In this document: positions 10,479 through 22,559 of the stretch, one piece after another | Position numbering within the stretch: the stretch's first letter is position 1 | How the letters are laid out: every line of letters begins with the position of its first letter | NCBI RefSeq assembly: GCF_004210375.1 | Contig: NW_027467782.1 | Span: 27,259,276-27,323,275, forward strand | Length of the DNA stretch: 64,000 nt | Reading direction: 5' to 3' | Source of the DNA: Tachypleus tridentatus | Lineage: Eukaryota; Arthropoda; Merostomata; Xiphosura; Limulidae | Position numbers and translations under genes: made by a program | The notes under the pieces: model-generated | What the model was told of the DNA's origin: nothing | Database searches by the model: none | The model's input: only the letters and a program-made list of their open reading frames with translations

Positions 10479-10783
10479 AAAAAACGCGGCCTTGCTAACT
10501 AAGGAATTATTATTTTTCACATTTGCTACAGAACCAATGTTTTCAACTACTGCATAATCAGGTATAGTAATTTTTCACAAGTCAGGTTTGTTCATGATTT
10601 CCCTTGATTAATCAAATACTTAGCACTATATAAACTTAAGATTGTAGTTAAACCACATTGATGCTAGTACCAACTGATTTGATATGAATTCTAATTCCAG
10701 TTAAATAAACTATATACACGAAGTGCCAGTGTTACAAATTCGATCAGATTAAATGTAGTTTTATTTTATAATCATTTACGTCA
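10479..10783. other. No gene seen
   Basis: AT-rich spacer between the minisatellite and a SINE. Nothing supported. Confidence 0.45.
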
Positions 10784-10795
10784 ATTATTTGGTTA

Positions 10796-11110
10796 TTGTT
10801 TGTTTGTTTGTTTTTGAACTTCGCACAAAGCTACACGAGGGCTATCTGTGCTAGCCGTCCCTAATTTAGCAGTGTAAGACTACAGGGAAGGCAGCTAGTC
10901 ATCACCACCCACCGCCAACTCTTGGGCTACTCTTTTACCAACGAATAGTGGGATTGACCGTCACATTATAACGCCCCCACGGCTGAAAGGGCGAGCATGT
11001 TTGGCGCGACGGGGATTCGAACCCGCGACCCTCAGATTACGAGTCGCACGCCTTAACCCACCTGGCCATGTCGGGCCTGGACAATACAAATTGCAGCCAT
11101 GCCGGGCCAC
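10796..11110 (-). repeat. SINE family A with a repeated head end and target-site duplication
   Basis: A complete family A copy to 11077, then a second GCCATGCCGGGCC at 11096-11108. ATTATTTGGTTA flanks the whole at 10784-10795 and 11111-11122, so the doubled head is part of one insertion. Confidence 0.9.
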
Positions 11111-11122
11111 ATTATTTGGTTA

Positions 11123-13858
11123 ATATATTCACATTAATGTTTGTTTTAAATCATTAGTACGTTAGAAACAAACAAACTCTCCTGTGAATAACTTTGATAA
11201 TATTAATACACTAAAGGTCAGTTTCTTAAATATCAGACGTTAAGTGAAGTTAACATTTTTTCTCACGTGTCTGCTCTTGATATATCAACGTGTTAGTGCT
11301 TGGTAGTTCTTTCATCATATATTTTATAATGCGAATACCTTTAATTTCCTCTCGTTTACGCTTGATAATGTCAAACCTTTAATGCCTTCTTTCTTTGTAA
11401 ACAACATTAATAATATAAGCACATTAACGCCTGTTTACTATGCACTATGCTTTCGCAACGTTAGCGATTAGGTGTCTGTTTTATAAAATATTAACGATGA
11501 CATGAGAGAGAATGACTGGAGGTTTTGTTAGATGAAACGTTACATTTGTAGCCCACACTTGTACTGACTTACAGAAAACGTCAAACCTATTATTATCAGT
11601 TAATACGAGTTCTGAACTTGTATAGAGTCACTAGTTAGAATGGGGCCCTTAAGTAATGAACACAGTACGTTCACTCTTAGGTTTTCTACATGTATTCTTA
11701 AGCCTAGTGTACAAACAATATTCATGCACTGTCTAATATGAGCTGCATTGTTATAATGGGTGTATTTACACTGTTCTTGTTGGACAAGAAAAACGAGCTT
11801 AGAGATAAAACTAGTACACTCTTAAGTTTAGTAAGCTATTACTTTTTAAGTATTATATAAACAAGAATAACATGAGCCTAATCCCGAAAAGGTTGCTAAC
11901 AGTCACTTTAGAACGTTATACATGTACGTATATGGAAAATTGTTTTCTTTCGGGCTTTGACCTACAGAATTGGAAGTTATTTGTCACGAGTTTTTAAACT
12001 TTGAAATTTTAGCTATCCAAAGACAACAACAGTGAACTGTGTAAAGCATAGAAACTTTAGTATCTTTATATAATAACATATATTTTTACAACTTATATAC
12101 ATGTATTAGCTCTTACTGCAAGCTATTCTTATGAAAATATATCACTGTATTCATGTTGTAATTGCGATGTTATAAGTTACATATGCTATGGCACTTTCAA
12201 ATTTTAACACTGTTTTTATCTTTGTAATGCAACCAGTTTAAAGCTAAACGTTTTCATCTCGATTTATTAGAACGCTATAATCCGAGATTCGGTGAGTCGC
12301 GGTGGTCAGAGCAGATAGCTAGCTCAGTGTAACCTTGCTCTAAAACAAATAGTCAAACAACCAAACACATTCATTGTAAAGAAACGTAGACGTAGCAATA
12401 TCACTGATTATACAATACAGAGTTAGATATATAATACAGAGTTAGATGAGCAGGAATATTTTATTTCTTTTGAACATGAATTTTATCATGTGTGTCGAAG
12501 CATGATAGAAAAATAAAGTATCCTAAACCTTTGTACTTCGTATACAGTGTGCCAGTTACAAAGGGATTAGGAAAAAAAATCTGTATTCTTTTTCTGATAA
12601 AGCAGACATTTTTTTATCACAGAAGATAAATAATAAATACTAAAATAGAATCGAAATCAAGAAAATGTGGACATCGCATGTCTCAAGTTGCTGGATAATG
12701 ACACGAATATCCATGCTATCGAATACAAAAAAGGAGACCGTAGCCTTCGTACACTACTAGATTGTAGAAAGCATTCAGTAAGGAGTATTGTGCTTTGAAC
12801 ATTTGCAATGAAATTAAACAGTAGGACTATCGCTAGCATTCACAGTCGTCATACAAAGTGTGACTGAACGTGGCGACGTGGACAATAATTATATATATTA
12901 AGGCTCTCAAATCGCTTTAAAATAACGTATCCAACCTCAGGTAAACATGTAGACTTAAATAAAAGATTTAGTTAGATGACACAACCACTGCAATTGGTCG
13001 TCATATAGTGCTAATACACCAACGGAGAAGCTAATGCTAAAAGAAACTCCCTCAAAATAACGTTCACATGATAGTACTGTCTATTAAAGATAATGAATAC
13101 TTTATGACTGTATGTTATATATCTGATTTTAAATAAAATAAATATGGTAGCATTATGACTTATTTATTTTTGTCCTTTGGATTTGTTGTCGGATAGTGCG
13201 AGTTTGATATTTTTTGTTGTGTTCCTGAGCACGATAATTTATTCAAATTATTTGATTCATTCATTTGGTTGATGGGTACAAATTTAACTTATTACCTTGT
13301 GCTCAAACAAACCAGAGTTTACTTAAAACTGGGATTTAACCTTGATCATAGGACTTTTGTAACACACGTACTTGTTTCGAATTACACGACATTAACTACT
13401 TGTATAGGAAGAACCATAATTATTTAAATATCTGTTTTATGTATTTGTATTTCAAATAAAAATGTGCCGAATGTATGTGTTTGTTAGAAATCTCTTTGCA
13501 TCGTTCAGTGAATGTTTTTAACAGTTGGAAACAAACTCTTTCTTAAACGATATATTTTATACAGACATAACGAACAGCAGAAGTTCACTTTCTAATTTTA
13601 ATCAACGAAAACTGGTAATATTAAGTTTATCCTGAACAGCCTTTGAACAAAACTTTAGTCCTAACCTTCCCTGCGGGTATTAAAATTGGCAAAATATCTC
13701 ATTGTATAAATTTATGTTGCAGAATAATAATAAAAAGTCGTTGTTAAAATATATTTCTCTACATTATGTTCAAAATAAATATAATCACAAGAGTCAATAT
13801 CTCGAGAGACAATAATTACTGTCGTATTATGTAAATATCAAAATCGTGTGAAGTGAAG
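11123..13858. other. Long stretch without supported gene
   Basis: Mostly AT-rich unique-looking sequence. A minus frame at 12657-12839 starts MLAIVLLFNFIANVQS, which resembles a signal peptide, but no donor or continuing exon is visible. A fragment at about 12285-12355 (GCAGATAGCTAGCTCAGTG, then TTGCTCTAAAACAAAT) looks like the tail of a SINE B/C relative. Confidence 0.4.
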
Positions 13859-14134
13859 GTTTGTTTGTTTTTGGAATTTCGCACAAAGCTGCTCGAGGGC
13901 TATCTGCGCTAGCCGTCCCTAATTTAACAGTGTAAGACTAGAGGGAAGGCAGCTAGTCATCACTACCCACCGCCAACTCTTGGGCTACTCTTGTACCAAC
14001 GAATAGTGGGATTGACCGTCACATTATAAGGCCCCGCGGCTGGGAGGGCGAGCATGTTTGGCGCGACTCGGGCGCGAACCCGGGACCCTCAGATTACGAA
14101 GCGCACGACTTAACGCGCTTGGCCATTCCAGGCC
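13859..14134 (-). repeat. SINE family A
   Basis: Complete minus copy from a TTTGTTTGTT start to a head ending GGCCATTCCAGGCC. I found no clear target-site duplication. Confidence 0.88.
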
Positions 14135-14454
14135 TTTCAGGGACTGATGCATCATGTAAACTCTAGCTATGGAACTCTAAGCCTAACAGTACCGTTTATT
14201 CGAAGAAATAACTTAAATATGATAATAATAAATTTAAAATTTCAGTGAAAGAATTAAACCTAATAATGAGTACAATTTATCCCCTTTAATGAAAAATGAT
14301 TTTTCATATTTCGTTTAAAATCTTCATACATTTAAACGTTTTTGTTTAGCTTACGGAATTATTGGGCTACTTGGTTTAATATTATCCATTTAAACATCGT
14401 AAACTTAAGTATTATTGTTTTCACAAGGCCTTCTGAATAATAAAAATAAATCTT

Positions 14455-14565
14455 TGTATGTGTGTGTGTGTGTTTTCTTATAGCAAAGTCACATCAGGCT
14501 ATCTGCTGACCCCACCGAGGGGAATCGAACCCTTGATTTCAGCGTTGCTGTCGTTGTAAAATATT
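14455..14565 (-). repeat. SINE family B
   Basis: A TG run, TTTTCTTATAGCAAAGTCAC, GGCTATCTGCTGA and GGGGAATCGAACCC match family B. The head end is damaged. Confidence 0.8.
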
Positions 14566-14609
14566 TATTATTTCCTTTCAATGATTCTCCTGGTTTCTTT
14601 TTTTTTTTC

Positions 14610-14745
14610 GGGATGGGGTGGGGTGGGGTTGAGTGAAGTGTGGTGGTGGAAGAGATTTGGGATGGGGTGGATTGAGTGAAGTGTGGTGGTGGTAGAGATT
14701 TGGGATGGGGTGGGGTTGAGTGAAGTGTGGTGATGGAAGAAAATC
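14610..14745 (+). repeat. G-rich 40-50 bp tandem repeat, 3 units, with G-quadruplex motif
   Basis: Three imperfect units share GGGATGGGGTGG, TTGAGTGAAGTGTGGTG and a GG-rich end. The first unit has G3, G4, G4, G4 runs within 14610-14628, separated by one or two bases, which fits a quadruplex on the plus strand. It follows a run of T. Confidence 0.85.
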
Positions 14746-15277
14746 AGTCATTAAATAATCTAAAATAAAGGGTATTTTGGTAATTTTTAGGATTAAGAAA
14801 AGGTTACTTCATCGAAATCCGTATTTCATTGTTAAATCTGCATCAAAACAAAATAGCTTTCTCCCCGTGGCTTCCAAATGGCTTCAAAGGCGAATATGAT
14901 TAACGTGTGAAGTTTGAAAACATATTTGGTCCATTTATACCTTTCTTTAATACAAAACCAAAACTAACACTTGAAAGAAAGAAATGTTCTTGCTGCTCGA
15001 TTATTCTTATTTATTTTAATGACACTTTTTAAACTATTTCTCCAGCACAACGTTCGTGTATTTTACAGCTATTTCAAACTTTTTATGACAGGAATGTTTT
15101 ATAAAACTGCCGTACGTTCTCTGTGATCATTTCTAACCAGCAGTAGTGTATATAGTATTGAAATATTTCGTACATTTAACACAAATAATCTTCAAATATT
15201 CTGAAATTTAATGTTCATAGTGTTCCTTACCCAGTGGTAAATTATTAACAACACCAATAAAGGACACAGTGCCCAAC
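14746..15277. other. No gene seen
   Basis: AT-rich spacer with nothing supported. Confidence 0.45.
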
Positions 15278-15415
15278 AGTGGCTCGACGGTATGTCTGTA
15301 GTGACTCAGCGGTATGTCTGCGAACTTACAACGCTAAAAACCGGGTTTCGATACCTGTGGTGGGCAGAGCACAGAATGCTCATTTGTGTAGCTTTGTGTT
15401 TAATTCAAAAACAAC
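15278..15415 (+). repeat. SINE family C with partly doubled head
   Basis: AGTGGCTCGACGGTATGTCTG and AGTGACTCAGCGGTATGTCTG occur back to back, then GGGTTTCGATACC, GTGGGCAGAGCACAGA and TGTGTAGCTTTGTGTTTAAT. The first 5' head part is duplicated. Confidence 0.85.
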
Positions 15416-16486
15416 AAGAACGACACAGCAGTAATTATAATGATCATTACGGCAGACATTGTGATCTACCAAACAGTTATTGTGGATTCATTGTTTTTTA
15501 AAAGTCAATGTAACAGGAAAAAACTTGCACCTCAACCTTTTTGAACTAATAAAAAATTACACAATAAGATAAAGAGATTGTTATATATAGAAAGAGGAGA
15601 TGATAGTAACTCAGAAATGTATTAACATTAATTATTTTTGTAAATTTTAAAATTTAATGTGGAGTTCATTATCTATAGAAAGACATAATGACCGTACACA
15701 CGACGTTATGTGGCTGAACGTTGTGGTTTCGAAGATTATGGACTAATTTAGAGTTAACTTCAGGTGCAGTACAACCATGTTTCATTAAGTGGTTTATAAT
15801 TTCTAATAATACACGAGGTCTTGAAGACTTAACCGTCAGTTACATCCAGAATATAACCCAGAAATAACCAACTTAGGACTCTAGGCCATGTGATACACTG
15901 AGAAACCTTTTTATAATATATAAAATAGATTGATTACGCAATATGGCAGGGAATCTTTTGAGCGATGAAAATATAGAGGTGTAGTCATGTATTGTTTAGT
16001 CTGTAATGATAAATTGTTTCCGAAATACAGAGGGTCATATGAAAGGTCATCCTTTTTAACAGGAATGACTATGAAAGGTTGCTCATAGACGTTCGTCATG
16101 AAAATGTCTAGTGCGGTCATAAAAAAGGAAAATTTGGTTTGTTTGTTCTTTCTTGATACCTGCAACCCTGTCCGCTGTGGAGAATTTTAGAATTGTGAAT
16201 CCTTATACGTACCACTGACTTACAAGATGACTAAAAAAGGACATATGAATGACTCCAGTAAAAAATATGTTTACCTGTGGTTGGACAATGGAAAACTACT
16301 AAAGAGATCTCTGCAGTGTATGAGACGTCAGCTTAAGTCCAACTTCAGTAAGTCAAATGTTTTAAACAATGAAAACAAAATAGCAGTTGACAACATCAAG
16401 GCAGCTTGAAATGCATTTATAGTAGATCCAAATAAGAAAATGTTCGTTAGCATAGTAGAGAGCAACTCAAATTGAGGGCAATGAAT
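15416..16486. other. No gene supported
   Basis: Open frames of 60-84 codons at 15911-16165 (minus) and 16227-16409 (plus) have no recognised motif and no convincing splice sites. Confidence 0.4.
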
Positions 16487-17300
16487 AACTTGGTCTGGTT
16501 TGATGTATAGTAGTTCACCTTTTTATTCGTTGGACAGTAAGTGACAGGAGGTTGTGGTTTGATATACAGCAGTTCATCCTTTTATTTATTGGACAATAAA
16601 TGATTGGAAGTTGTGGTTGGGTGTTTTAGTGTTACACCATTTTGTTTATTGTACAGTGATAGATTGTAGATTGTAGTTTGATGTGTGGGGTTTCATCCTT
16701 TGATTTATTGGATGTGTTTGTGTGTGTGTTTTTTTCTTATAGCAAAGCCCCATTGGGCTATCTGCTGAGCCCATCGAGGGGTATCGAACCCCTGATTTTA
16801 GCGTTGTAAATCTGTAGACTTACCGCTGTTCTAGCGGGGGCTTTATTTATTGTACAATAAGTGATTGGATGTTGTGGTTGGATGTTTAGTATTGCACCTT
16901 TTTCACTATTGTACTGTGAATGATTGGTAGTTGTAGTTTATATGTTTAGTTTTTTATATTTTTTACACTTGGACAATAAATGATTGGAGGTTGTAGTTTA
17001 ATGTATAGTGTTACACAATTTTCACTACTGGTAAATAACTGGATGCTGTGGTTTGATGTGTGGTGTTACACCCATTTCAATATTAGACACTCAATAACTG
17101 ATTATTGCGCTTTGATGTGTAGTGTTACACCCCTTTCATTATTGTACAATGAATGATTGGAAGTTGCCATTTAGTGGGATGTGTTTTATCATTTTCCTTA
17201 TTGGACAGAAAGAACCCCACTCTAAATTATGGTTTGATGGGTGGTATTTCACTCTTTTCTCTATTGACAAAAATTCGAATTCAAGTGAGAGTAAAAATCA
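16487..17300. repeat. Old degenerate minisatellite, about 62-bp unit, interrupted by a SINE
   Basis: Imperfect units share GTTGTGGTTTGATGT, GTGTTACACC, TTTATTATTGGACA and AATGATTGGA. They run from 16487 to about 17300. The SINE B at 16712-16845 breaks the array, so the array is older than that insertion. Confidence 0.8.
16712..16845 (-). repeat. SINE family B inside minisatellite
   Basis: TTTTTCTTATAGCAAAGCCC, GGCTATCTGCTGAGCCCA, GGGGTATCGAACCCC and GTAGACTTACCGCTG match family B in minus orientation. Confidence 0.88.
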
Positions 17301-17491
17301 CTCGAGACGATTGGCCTCTATGTGTTGAGTTACTTTAATGGCGAAAGTTTCTGGAGGTGATGTAATAGTGTGGGTGGTGAAAGTAGTTGTGAAAACAATT
17401 AAAGTGTTTTATTCCATAAGAAGAGTGAGATTCCATTGAATACACAAGATCAAGTCCATCACAACATTACCATTGTTGATTTGACAGTTAG

Positions 17492-17562
17492 TTTGTTTGA
17501 ATTTCGAACAAAACTACACGATGGCTATCTGCAGTAACCATTCCAATTCGCACGCTCAATCC
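17492..17562 (-). repeat. SINE family A fragment (tail end only)
   Basis: GTTTGTTTGAATTTCG and GATGGCTATCTGC match the 3' end of family A; the body is missing. Confidence 0.7.
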
Positions 17563-18267
17563 ATTTTTAGCCACACCTTTTTTTCCCACTTAAGGTGTTT
17601 TTTATTAGATTTTAAAGTAAACACGAATTACTTAATACCTTTGAATAAAGATACACTTTGAAAAGATTATTTATTCGTGGACTCATTAATATAAATGTTT
17701 TAAAACAACGTTGTAGATAATTTAATCAAGAAATATGATTAACTAACCTCGTTGAATCTCTACAACTTTGGAGATTTTAATTATTATATCTAAGTCAGTT
17801 ATAAGGACAGCATAATTATCTACTTTTATATTTATTATATTATCTATACAGGACAGTTTAATTTTGAACGCTTTTTCTAATCCAGCAAAACATGAGTTTA
17901 ATTAAATATATTGGTCGTAAGACGGTTGTGTTAGGCCTAACGTACTTTTAATATTACATCTTTTATGAAGAGTGTGTTTAATTGAATTCACACATTGCTA
18001 GATTAGAAAAGACACTTACATCCTAACACTTAGAGAATAAACAATATCATGTATTATTATTTATATTTAGATTCTAAAAACTTTTAACTCTGAGTTTGTG
18101 ATTTCTGCTTAATTAACCCCAAGGAAGGATAAAAGAAAATCCAAAAGTTTACTTTGAATGTATTCAGCAAGAAAAAACAAATATTTACCTATCTAACGTC
18201 ATTTTCTTTAGGATGTGTACTGAAAATGTTTCAGAACATATTACTTTTACACGATAAGATTACTGTT
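17563..18267. other. No gene seen
   Basis: AT-rich spacer, nothing supported. Confidence 0.45.
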
Positions 18268-18392
18268 TGCTTATGATCTGCCCATCACGGGTATCGAAAA
18301 CCGGATTCAGAACGGCTTGTATGGTATTAACACTTTTACCAAAATAAGGCGGTGAACAACGTTTCGACTTTCTTACATTTTAACTACAAGTG
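18268..18392 (-). mobile_element. SINE C fragment and Penelope-like tail fragment
   Basis: CCCATCACGGGTATCG (minus family C) overlaps a tail. Its minus strand reads AAAGTCGAAACGTTGTTC, as in the Penelope-like copies at 9514 and 37350. The ACAAGTGGGTTTCTTG end continues at 18671, beyond the SINE A inserted here. Confidence 0.65.
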
Positions 18393-18394
18393 TT

Positions 18395-18665
18395 GGCCCG
18401 GCATGGCCAAGGCGTGCGACTCGTAATCTGAGGGTCGCGGGTTCGCATCCCCATCGCGCCAAACACGCTCGCCCTTTCAGCCGTGGGGGCGTTATAATGT
18501 GACGGTCAATGCCATTATTCGTTGGTAAAAGAGTAGCCCAAGAGTTGGCGGTGGGTAGTGATGACTAGCTGCCTTCCCTCTAGTCTTACACTGCTAAATT
18601 AGGGACGGCTAGCACAGATAGCCCTCGAGTAGCTTTGTGCGAAATTCCAAAAACAAACAAAATAA
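18395..18665 (+). repeat. SINE family A with perfect 12-bp target-site duplication
   Basis: Complete plus copy from GGCCCGGCATGGCC to AAAACAAACAAA. TAACTACAAGTG stands at both 18381-18392 and 18666-18677. It is inserted into the Penelope-like tail fragment. Confidence 0.95.
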
Positions 18666-18677
18666 TAACTACAAGTG

Positions 18678-19637
18678 GGTTTCTTGTCATTACGAAACCG
18701 TTTTATTATCGGTTTGAGTCCACAGACATATAGGACTACTGAAGACAGACTGGAAAAGCAAAGAGTGAGACACAAAAAGGAAATAGATAAAAGCCTTATC
18801 CCTTTTATACGATAGGGTTATTGAAGGCAGATTACAGGAACAAAATATGAAGGACTCAAAGGGAACGGGTTTCTCATCCTTTCGTTTGTTACTGTTAATA
18901 ATTAACACTAAAAATCGCTCTTTTTCTTACAATAAATGATAAACTAGTTTTTATTTGTTGTTACAAATGTTACATCATTCATAATTACATTAAAAGTTTC
19001 CAACCTATCTAGTTTGAAAAAAATAATCTTTTTTTATCGTGTCAGGATACAGAATATCATAAAGTGAAAAAATCCGATTAAATGCATAATACAAAAGTTC
19101 AGTTAGATATGTATTTTTATCTAAATATGAAAACCTAAGAATATTAATATTTTAATGCTATCAGTGTTGGAAGGAAAGTAAGTTAATTTTAACAGACATT
19201 TAAACAATTACACGTGCTATGCACAAACATAAAAACTTACAGCTTCCATGCTTTTCTGTTTCACAAGTACAAACGTTAACCACAAAGATTTCCTTTGACT
19301 GTACATTTCTCAGAAGCTTAGACACATGCCTGATTGTTTACATGTAATGTTGGTTTTATGAACCTAATGACCGAAGTTACCTTTTGTACCAGAAGTACAA
19401 AATAACTTTATATTTATTAAAAATATTTACGTTTTAATATGCATCTTTATTTTAGCGAATGACGTCATCGCTTAATTTGCTTTAACCTAATTAAAAACTT
19501 ATTGTTAAGTGTTGATATTTAAATTACCGCCAAGTGTTATTCCGAAAGCATGAAATGAAAAAATTAATAGTGTTAATAAGCATGTAATTACTTAAGATTT
19601 AAGTAATTCGTAAAAAGAGTAAAAAAAGTTTACTTAC
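18678..19637. other. No supported gene; one TGACGTCA
   Basis: AT-rich. A perfect TGACGTCA lies at 19460-19467. If the signal-peptide exon at 19638-19686 is real, this would be its first intron. Confidence 0.4.
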
Positions 19638-19686
19638 GTGGAACCTGCAGGGTTACCAAGAAGGACAGAAATATCCAGTCATACAT
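19638..19686 (-). CDS. First coding exon with signal peptide, protein unknown
   Basis: The minus-strand ATG at 19684-19686 opens a 16-codon exon (MYDWIFLSFLVTLQVP). It has an acidic residue, a hydrophobic core and a small/polar end, typical of a signal peptide. It is followed by the strong donor GTAAGT at 19637 and below. The exon ends in phase 1, as is usual for signal-peptide exons of secreted or type I membrane proteins and the same as the Ig exon at 49078. A TGACGTCA lies about 103 bp upstream of the ATG. I could not identify the next exon at lower coordinates. Confidence 0.45.
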
Positions 19687-19788
19687 ACAAGATGTTAAAG
19701 TCAGTCACGACATAATAAGATTTGGAATGTGGAAGTTTCACCGTCTATTTCCTCGTTATTGAAGGTTGTAGAGCAGTTCACGCGTCAA

Positions 19789-19796
19789 TGACGTCA
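19789..19796. promoter_or_regulatory. TGACGTCA (CRE/ATF-type palindrome) near a first exon
   Basis: A perfect 8-bp palindrome about 103 bp upstream of the minus-strand ATG at 19686, with a CACGTG E-box at 19801-19806. Such sites bind bZIP factors (CREB/ATF) in animals. Function here is inferred from position only. Confidence 0.4.
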
Positions 19797-19982
19797 AGCC
19801 ACGTGAAACAACGACAGATTCAACACAAGTTTAAACAGTAAAATGTTGTTGTTGTTTTTAAAAAAAATTGATTACTTTTATAAATGTTGGTTCATTCATC
19901 GATATGTCAGGTGAAGTCTATGTTGTCCATGTGTGATAGTAAAGAGCTAGCTTTAAGCACTTTCATTTTGTTGTGCGATTCC

Positions 19983-20075
19983 AATCTATCATTGGTAGAC
20001 TCACTCACGTGCTCTAGTTCTTACCTATCATTGGTAGACTCAGTCACGTGCTCTAGTTCCTATCTATTCATTGGG
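19983..20075. repeat. Two-copy tandem repeat, about 45 bp
   Basis: CTATCATTGGTAGACTCA and TCACGTGCTCTAGTTC occur twice in tandem, giving two CACGTG sites. A third, partial CTATTCATTGG follows. Confidence 0.85.
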
Positions 20076-20892
20076 TGTGTGAGTTTAATTATTTACCATC
20101 TTCTGTTGAAACCCATCTTTCTCGTAACAATTTAGCCATAGAATCAATTCAAAGTGTAATTAATCAAAACGCCGCTCAAGAAGTGTAAAATAACAACAGA
20201 TAACCAAAACAACTAGCATCCGAGTTTTATTGTGTACAAAACAACAGTTAGTAAGCCAGTATCTGGTTAGGACTAGGTATATATATATTAACAAATAATA
20301 CAAAATGAATGTCACTTAGATGAATATCAACAAATATCAAACAAAAGAAGAAAGAACCAGAGAATAACATAATGCTTCAAAATGAACCATTTCTTATGTC
20401 AGTAACAATATTTAGCAATAATTCTTTTTAACTAACTCGTTTAGCCATCTTTATCTACTGATTAGACCACGAGATTACATCTCATGTGATTAGTTATTAT
20501 CATAAATCTACATAATATTTCACAACATTAATATCTGTACGTCACCGCTAGGAGGAACTTCTCTCGGTTTCATAATACATGAAAACTCAAAATTAACGTG
20601 CTGTATCGAGAAAGTGAGATAGCACTTTAACATATTTAAAAATTCATAGTTTAACTAAACGATCGAAAATCTACAAACTTAATGGTAACCGAAACGTCAC
20701 AAAATAAAACTACAATCTGCTATCTCACAGTAACTATACAACATTATCGACTTTTCAAAATGTTATGAGACCAGATTTAATTCTAAAGTAAACAATGTTT
20801 CAAGTTGTTGTTTGATCAACAGTTTTTCGACTTGCTTTCAAGTGTAATGACTCAGAAGTTATAGAATTCTTCTAAAGACTGGTGAAGGTAAT
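20076..20892. other. No gene seen
   Basis: AT-rich spacer with a short TA run near 20278. Nothing supported. Confidence 0.45.
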
Positions 20893-20909
20893 GTTAGGTT
20901 CAATTGTTT

Positions 20910-21183
20910 TTTTGTTGTTTTTGAATTTCGCAAAAAGCTACTCGAGGGCTATCTGCGCCAGCCGTTCCTAATTTGCCAGTGTAAGACTAGAGGGAAGGCA
21001 GCTAGTAATCACCACCCACCTCCAACTTTTAGGCTACTCTTTTACCAACGAATAGTGGTATTGACCATAACATTATAACGACCCCACGGCTGAAAGACGA
21101 GCACGTTTGGTGCGACCGGGATTCGAGCCCGCGACACTCGGATTACGAGTCGAACGCTTTAACACGTTTGGCCATGCCGGGCC
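20910..21183 (-). repeat. SINE family A with perfect 12-bp target-site duplication
   Basis: Complete minus copy ending GCCATGCCGGGCC. GTTAGGTTCAAT flanks it at 20893-20904 and 21184-21195. Confidence 0.95.
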
Positions 21184-21195
21184 GTTAGGTTCAAT

Positions 21196-21562
21196 AAATC
21201 ACGGTTGTTTGAAGAATTTTATTTACGTTAACATAATATCTGATAAAACAGATATTAAAAATATGTTATTCTGTGTTACTCACTAAGTTTTTTCTGAAAA
21301 CTTAAAACAAAGATGTTCCAGAATTGTATGTTTGATGTTGAAAAAAAACCTAATTTTAGGGACAAAGAAAAATAACTTTTTTGTGTTATTTTTATATACG
21401 TATTACGTATTCTTAGATTTAGTTCGACTGACCTTATGTGTCAGTTAAACTAAGTTCAGCTATATAAAGAACTCAACATTTCCGATAAAAATAGACGTAA
21501 AACACTGTAAACATTTTATTTTTTATTTGAGTTTTACAGTAGAAATACAATATATACATAGA
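21196..21562. other. No gene seen
   Basis: AT-rich lead-in to the 85-bp minisatellite. Confidence 0.45.
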
Positions 21563-22472
21563 TTTTATCTAAAATTGTAAACTAAAATAGAATGACGAGA
21601 GCTGACAGGAACATTTCATATGTTACGTTGTTTAATTACACATTTTGTTTTATCTAAAATTGTAAACTAAAATAGAATGACGAGAGCTGACAGGAACATT
21701 TCATATGTTACGTTGTTTAATTACACATTTTGTTTTATCTAAAATTGTAAACTAAAATAGAATGACTAGAGCTGACAGGAACATTTCATATGTTACGTTG
21801 TTTAATTACACATTTTGTTTTATCTAAAATTGTAAACTAAAATAGAATGACGAGAGCTGACAGGAACATTTCATATGTTACGTTGTTTAATTACACATTT
21901 TGTTTTATCTAAAATTGTAAACTAAAATAGAATGACGAGAGCTGACAGGAACATTTCATATGTTACGTTGTTTAATTACACATTTTGTTTTATCTAAAAT
22001 TGTAATGTTTAATTACACATTTTGTTTTATCTAAAATTGTAAACTAAAATAGAATGACTAAAATAGAATGAGAGCTGACAGGAACATTTCATATGTTACG
22101 TTGTTTAATTACACATTTTGTTTTATCTAAAATTGTAAACTAAAATAGAATGACTAAAATAGAATAGAGCTGACAGGAACATTTCATATGTTACGTTGTT
22201 TAATTACACATTTTGTTTTATCTAAAATTGTAAACTAAAATAGAATGACTAGAGCTGACAGGAACATTTCATATGTTACGTTGTTTAATTACACATTTTG
22301 TTTTATCTAAAATTGTAAACTAAAATAGAATGACTAGAGCTGACAGGAACATTTCATATGTTACGTTGTTTAATTACACATTTTGTTTTATCTAAAATTG
22401 TAAACTAAAATAGAATGACGAGAGCTGACAGGAACATTTCATATGTTACGTTGTTTAATTACACATTTTGTT
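21563..22472. repeat. Minisatellite, 85-bp unit, about 10.7 copies
   Basis: TTTTATCTAAAATTGTAAAC through GTTTAATTACACATTTTG repeats every 85 bp, for example at 21563 and 21648. Some units are truncated or carry a duplicated TGACTAAAATAGAA. Units are nearly identical, so homogenisation is recent. Confidence 0.97.
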
Positions 22473-22559
22473 CGACTTGCAAAGCAAAAATTCGCCGAGT
22501 AATTTCATCACTAACTGAACAATATAAACAAGAATTATTTAAACACACATAACAGAGAA

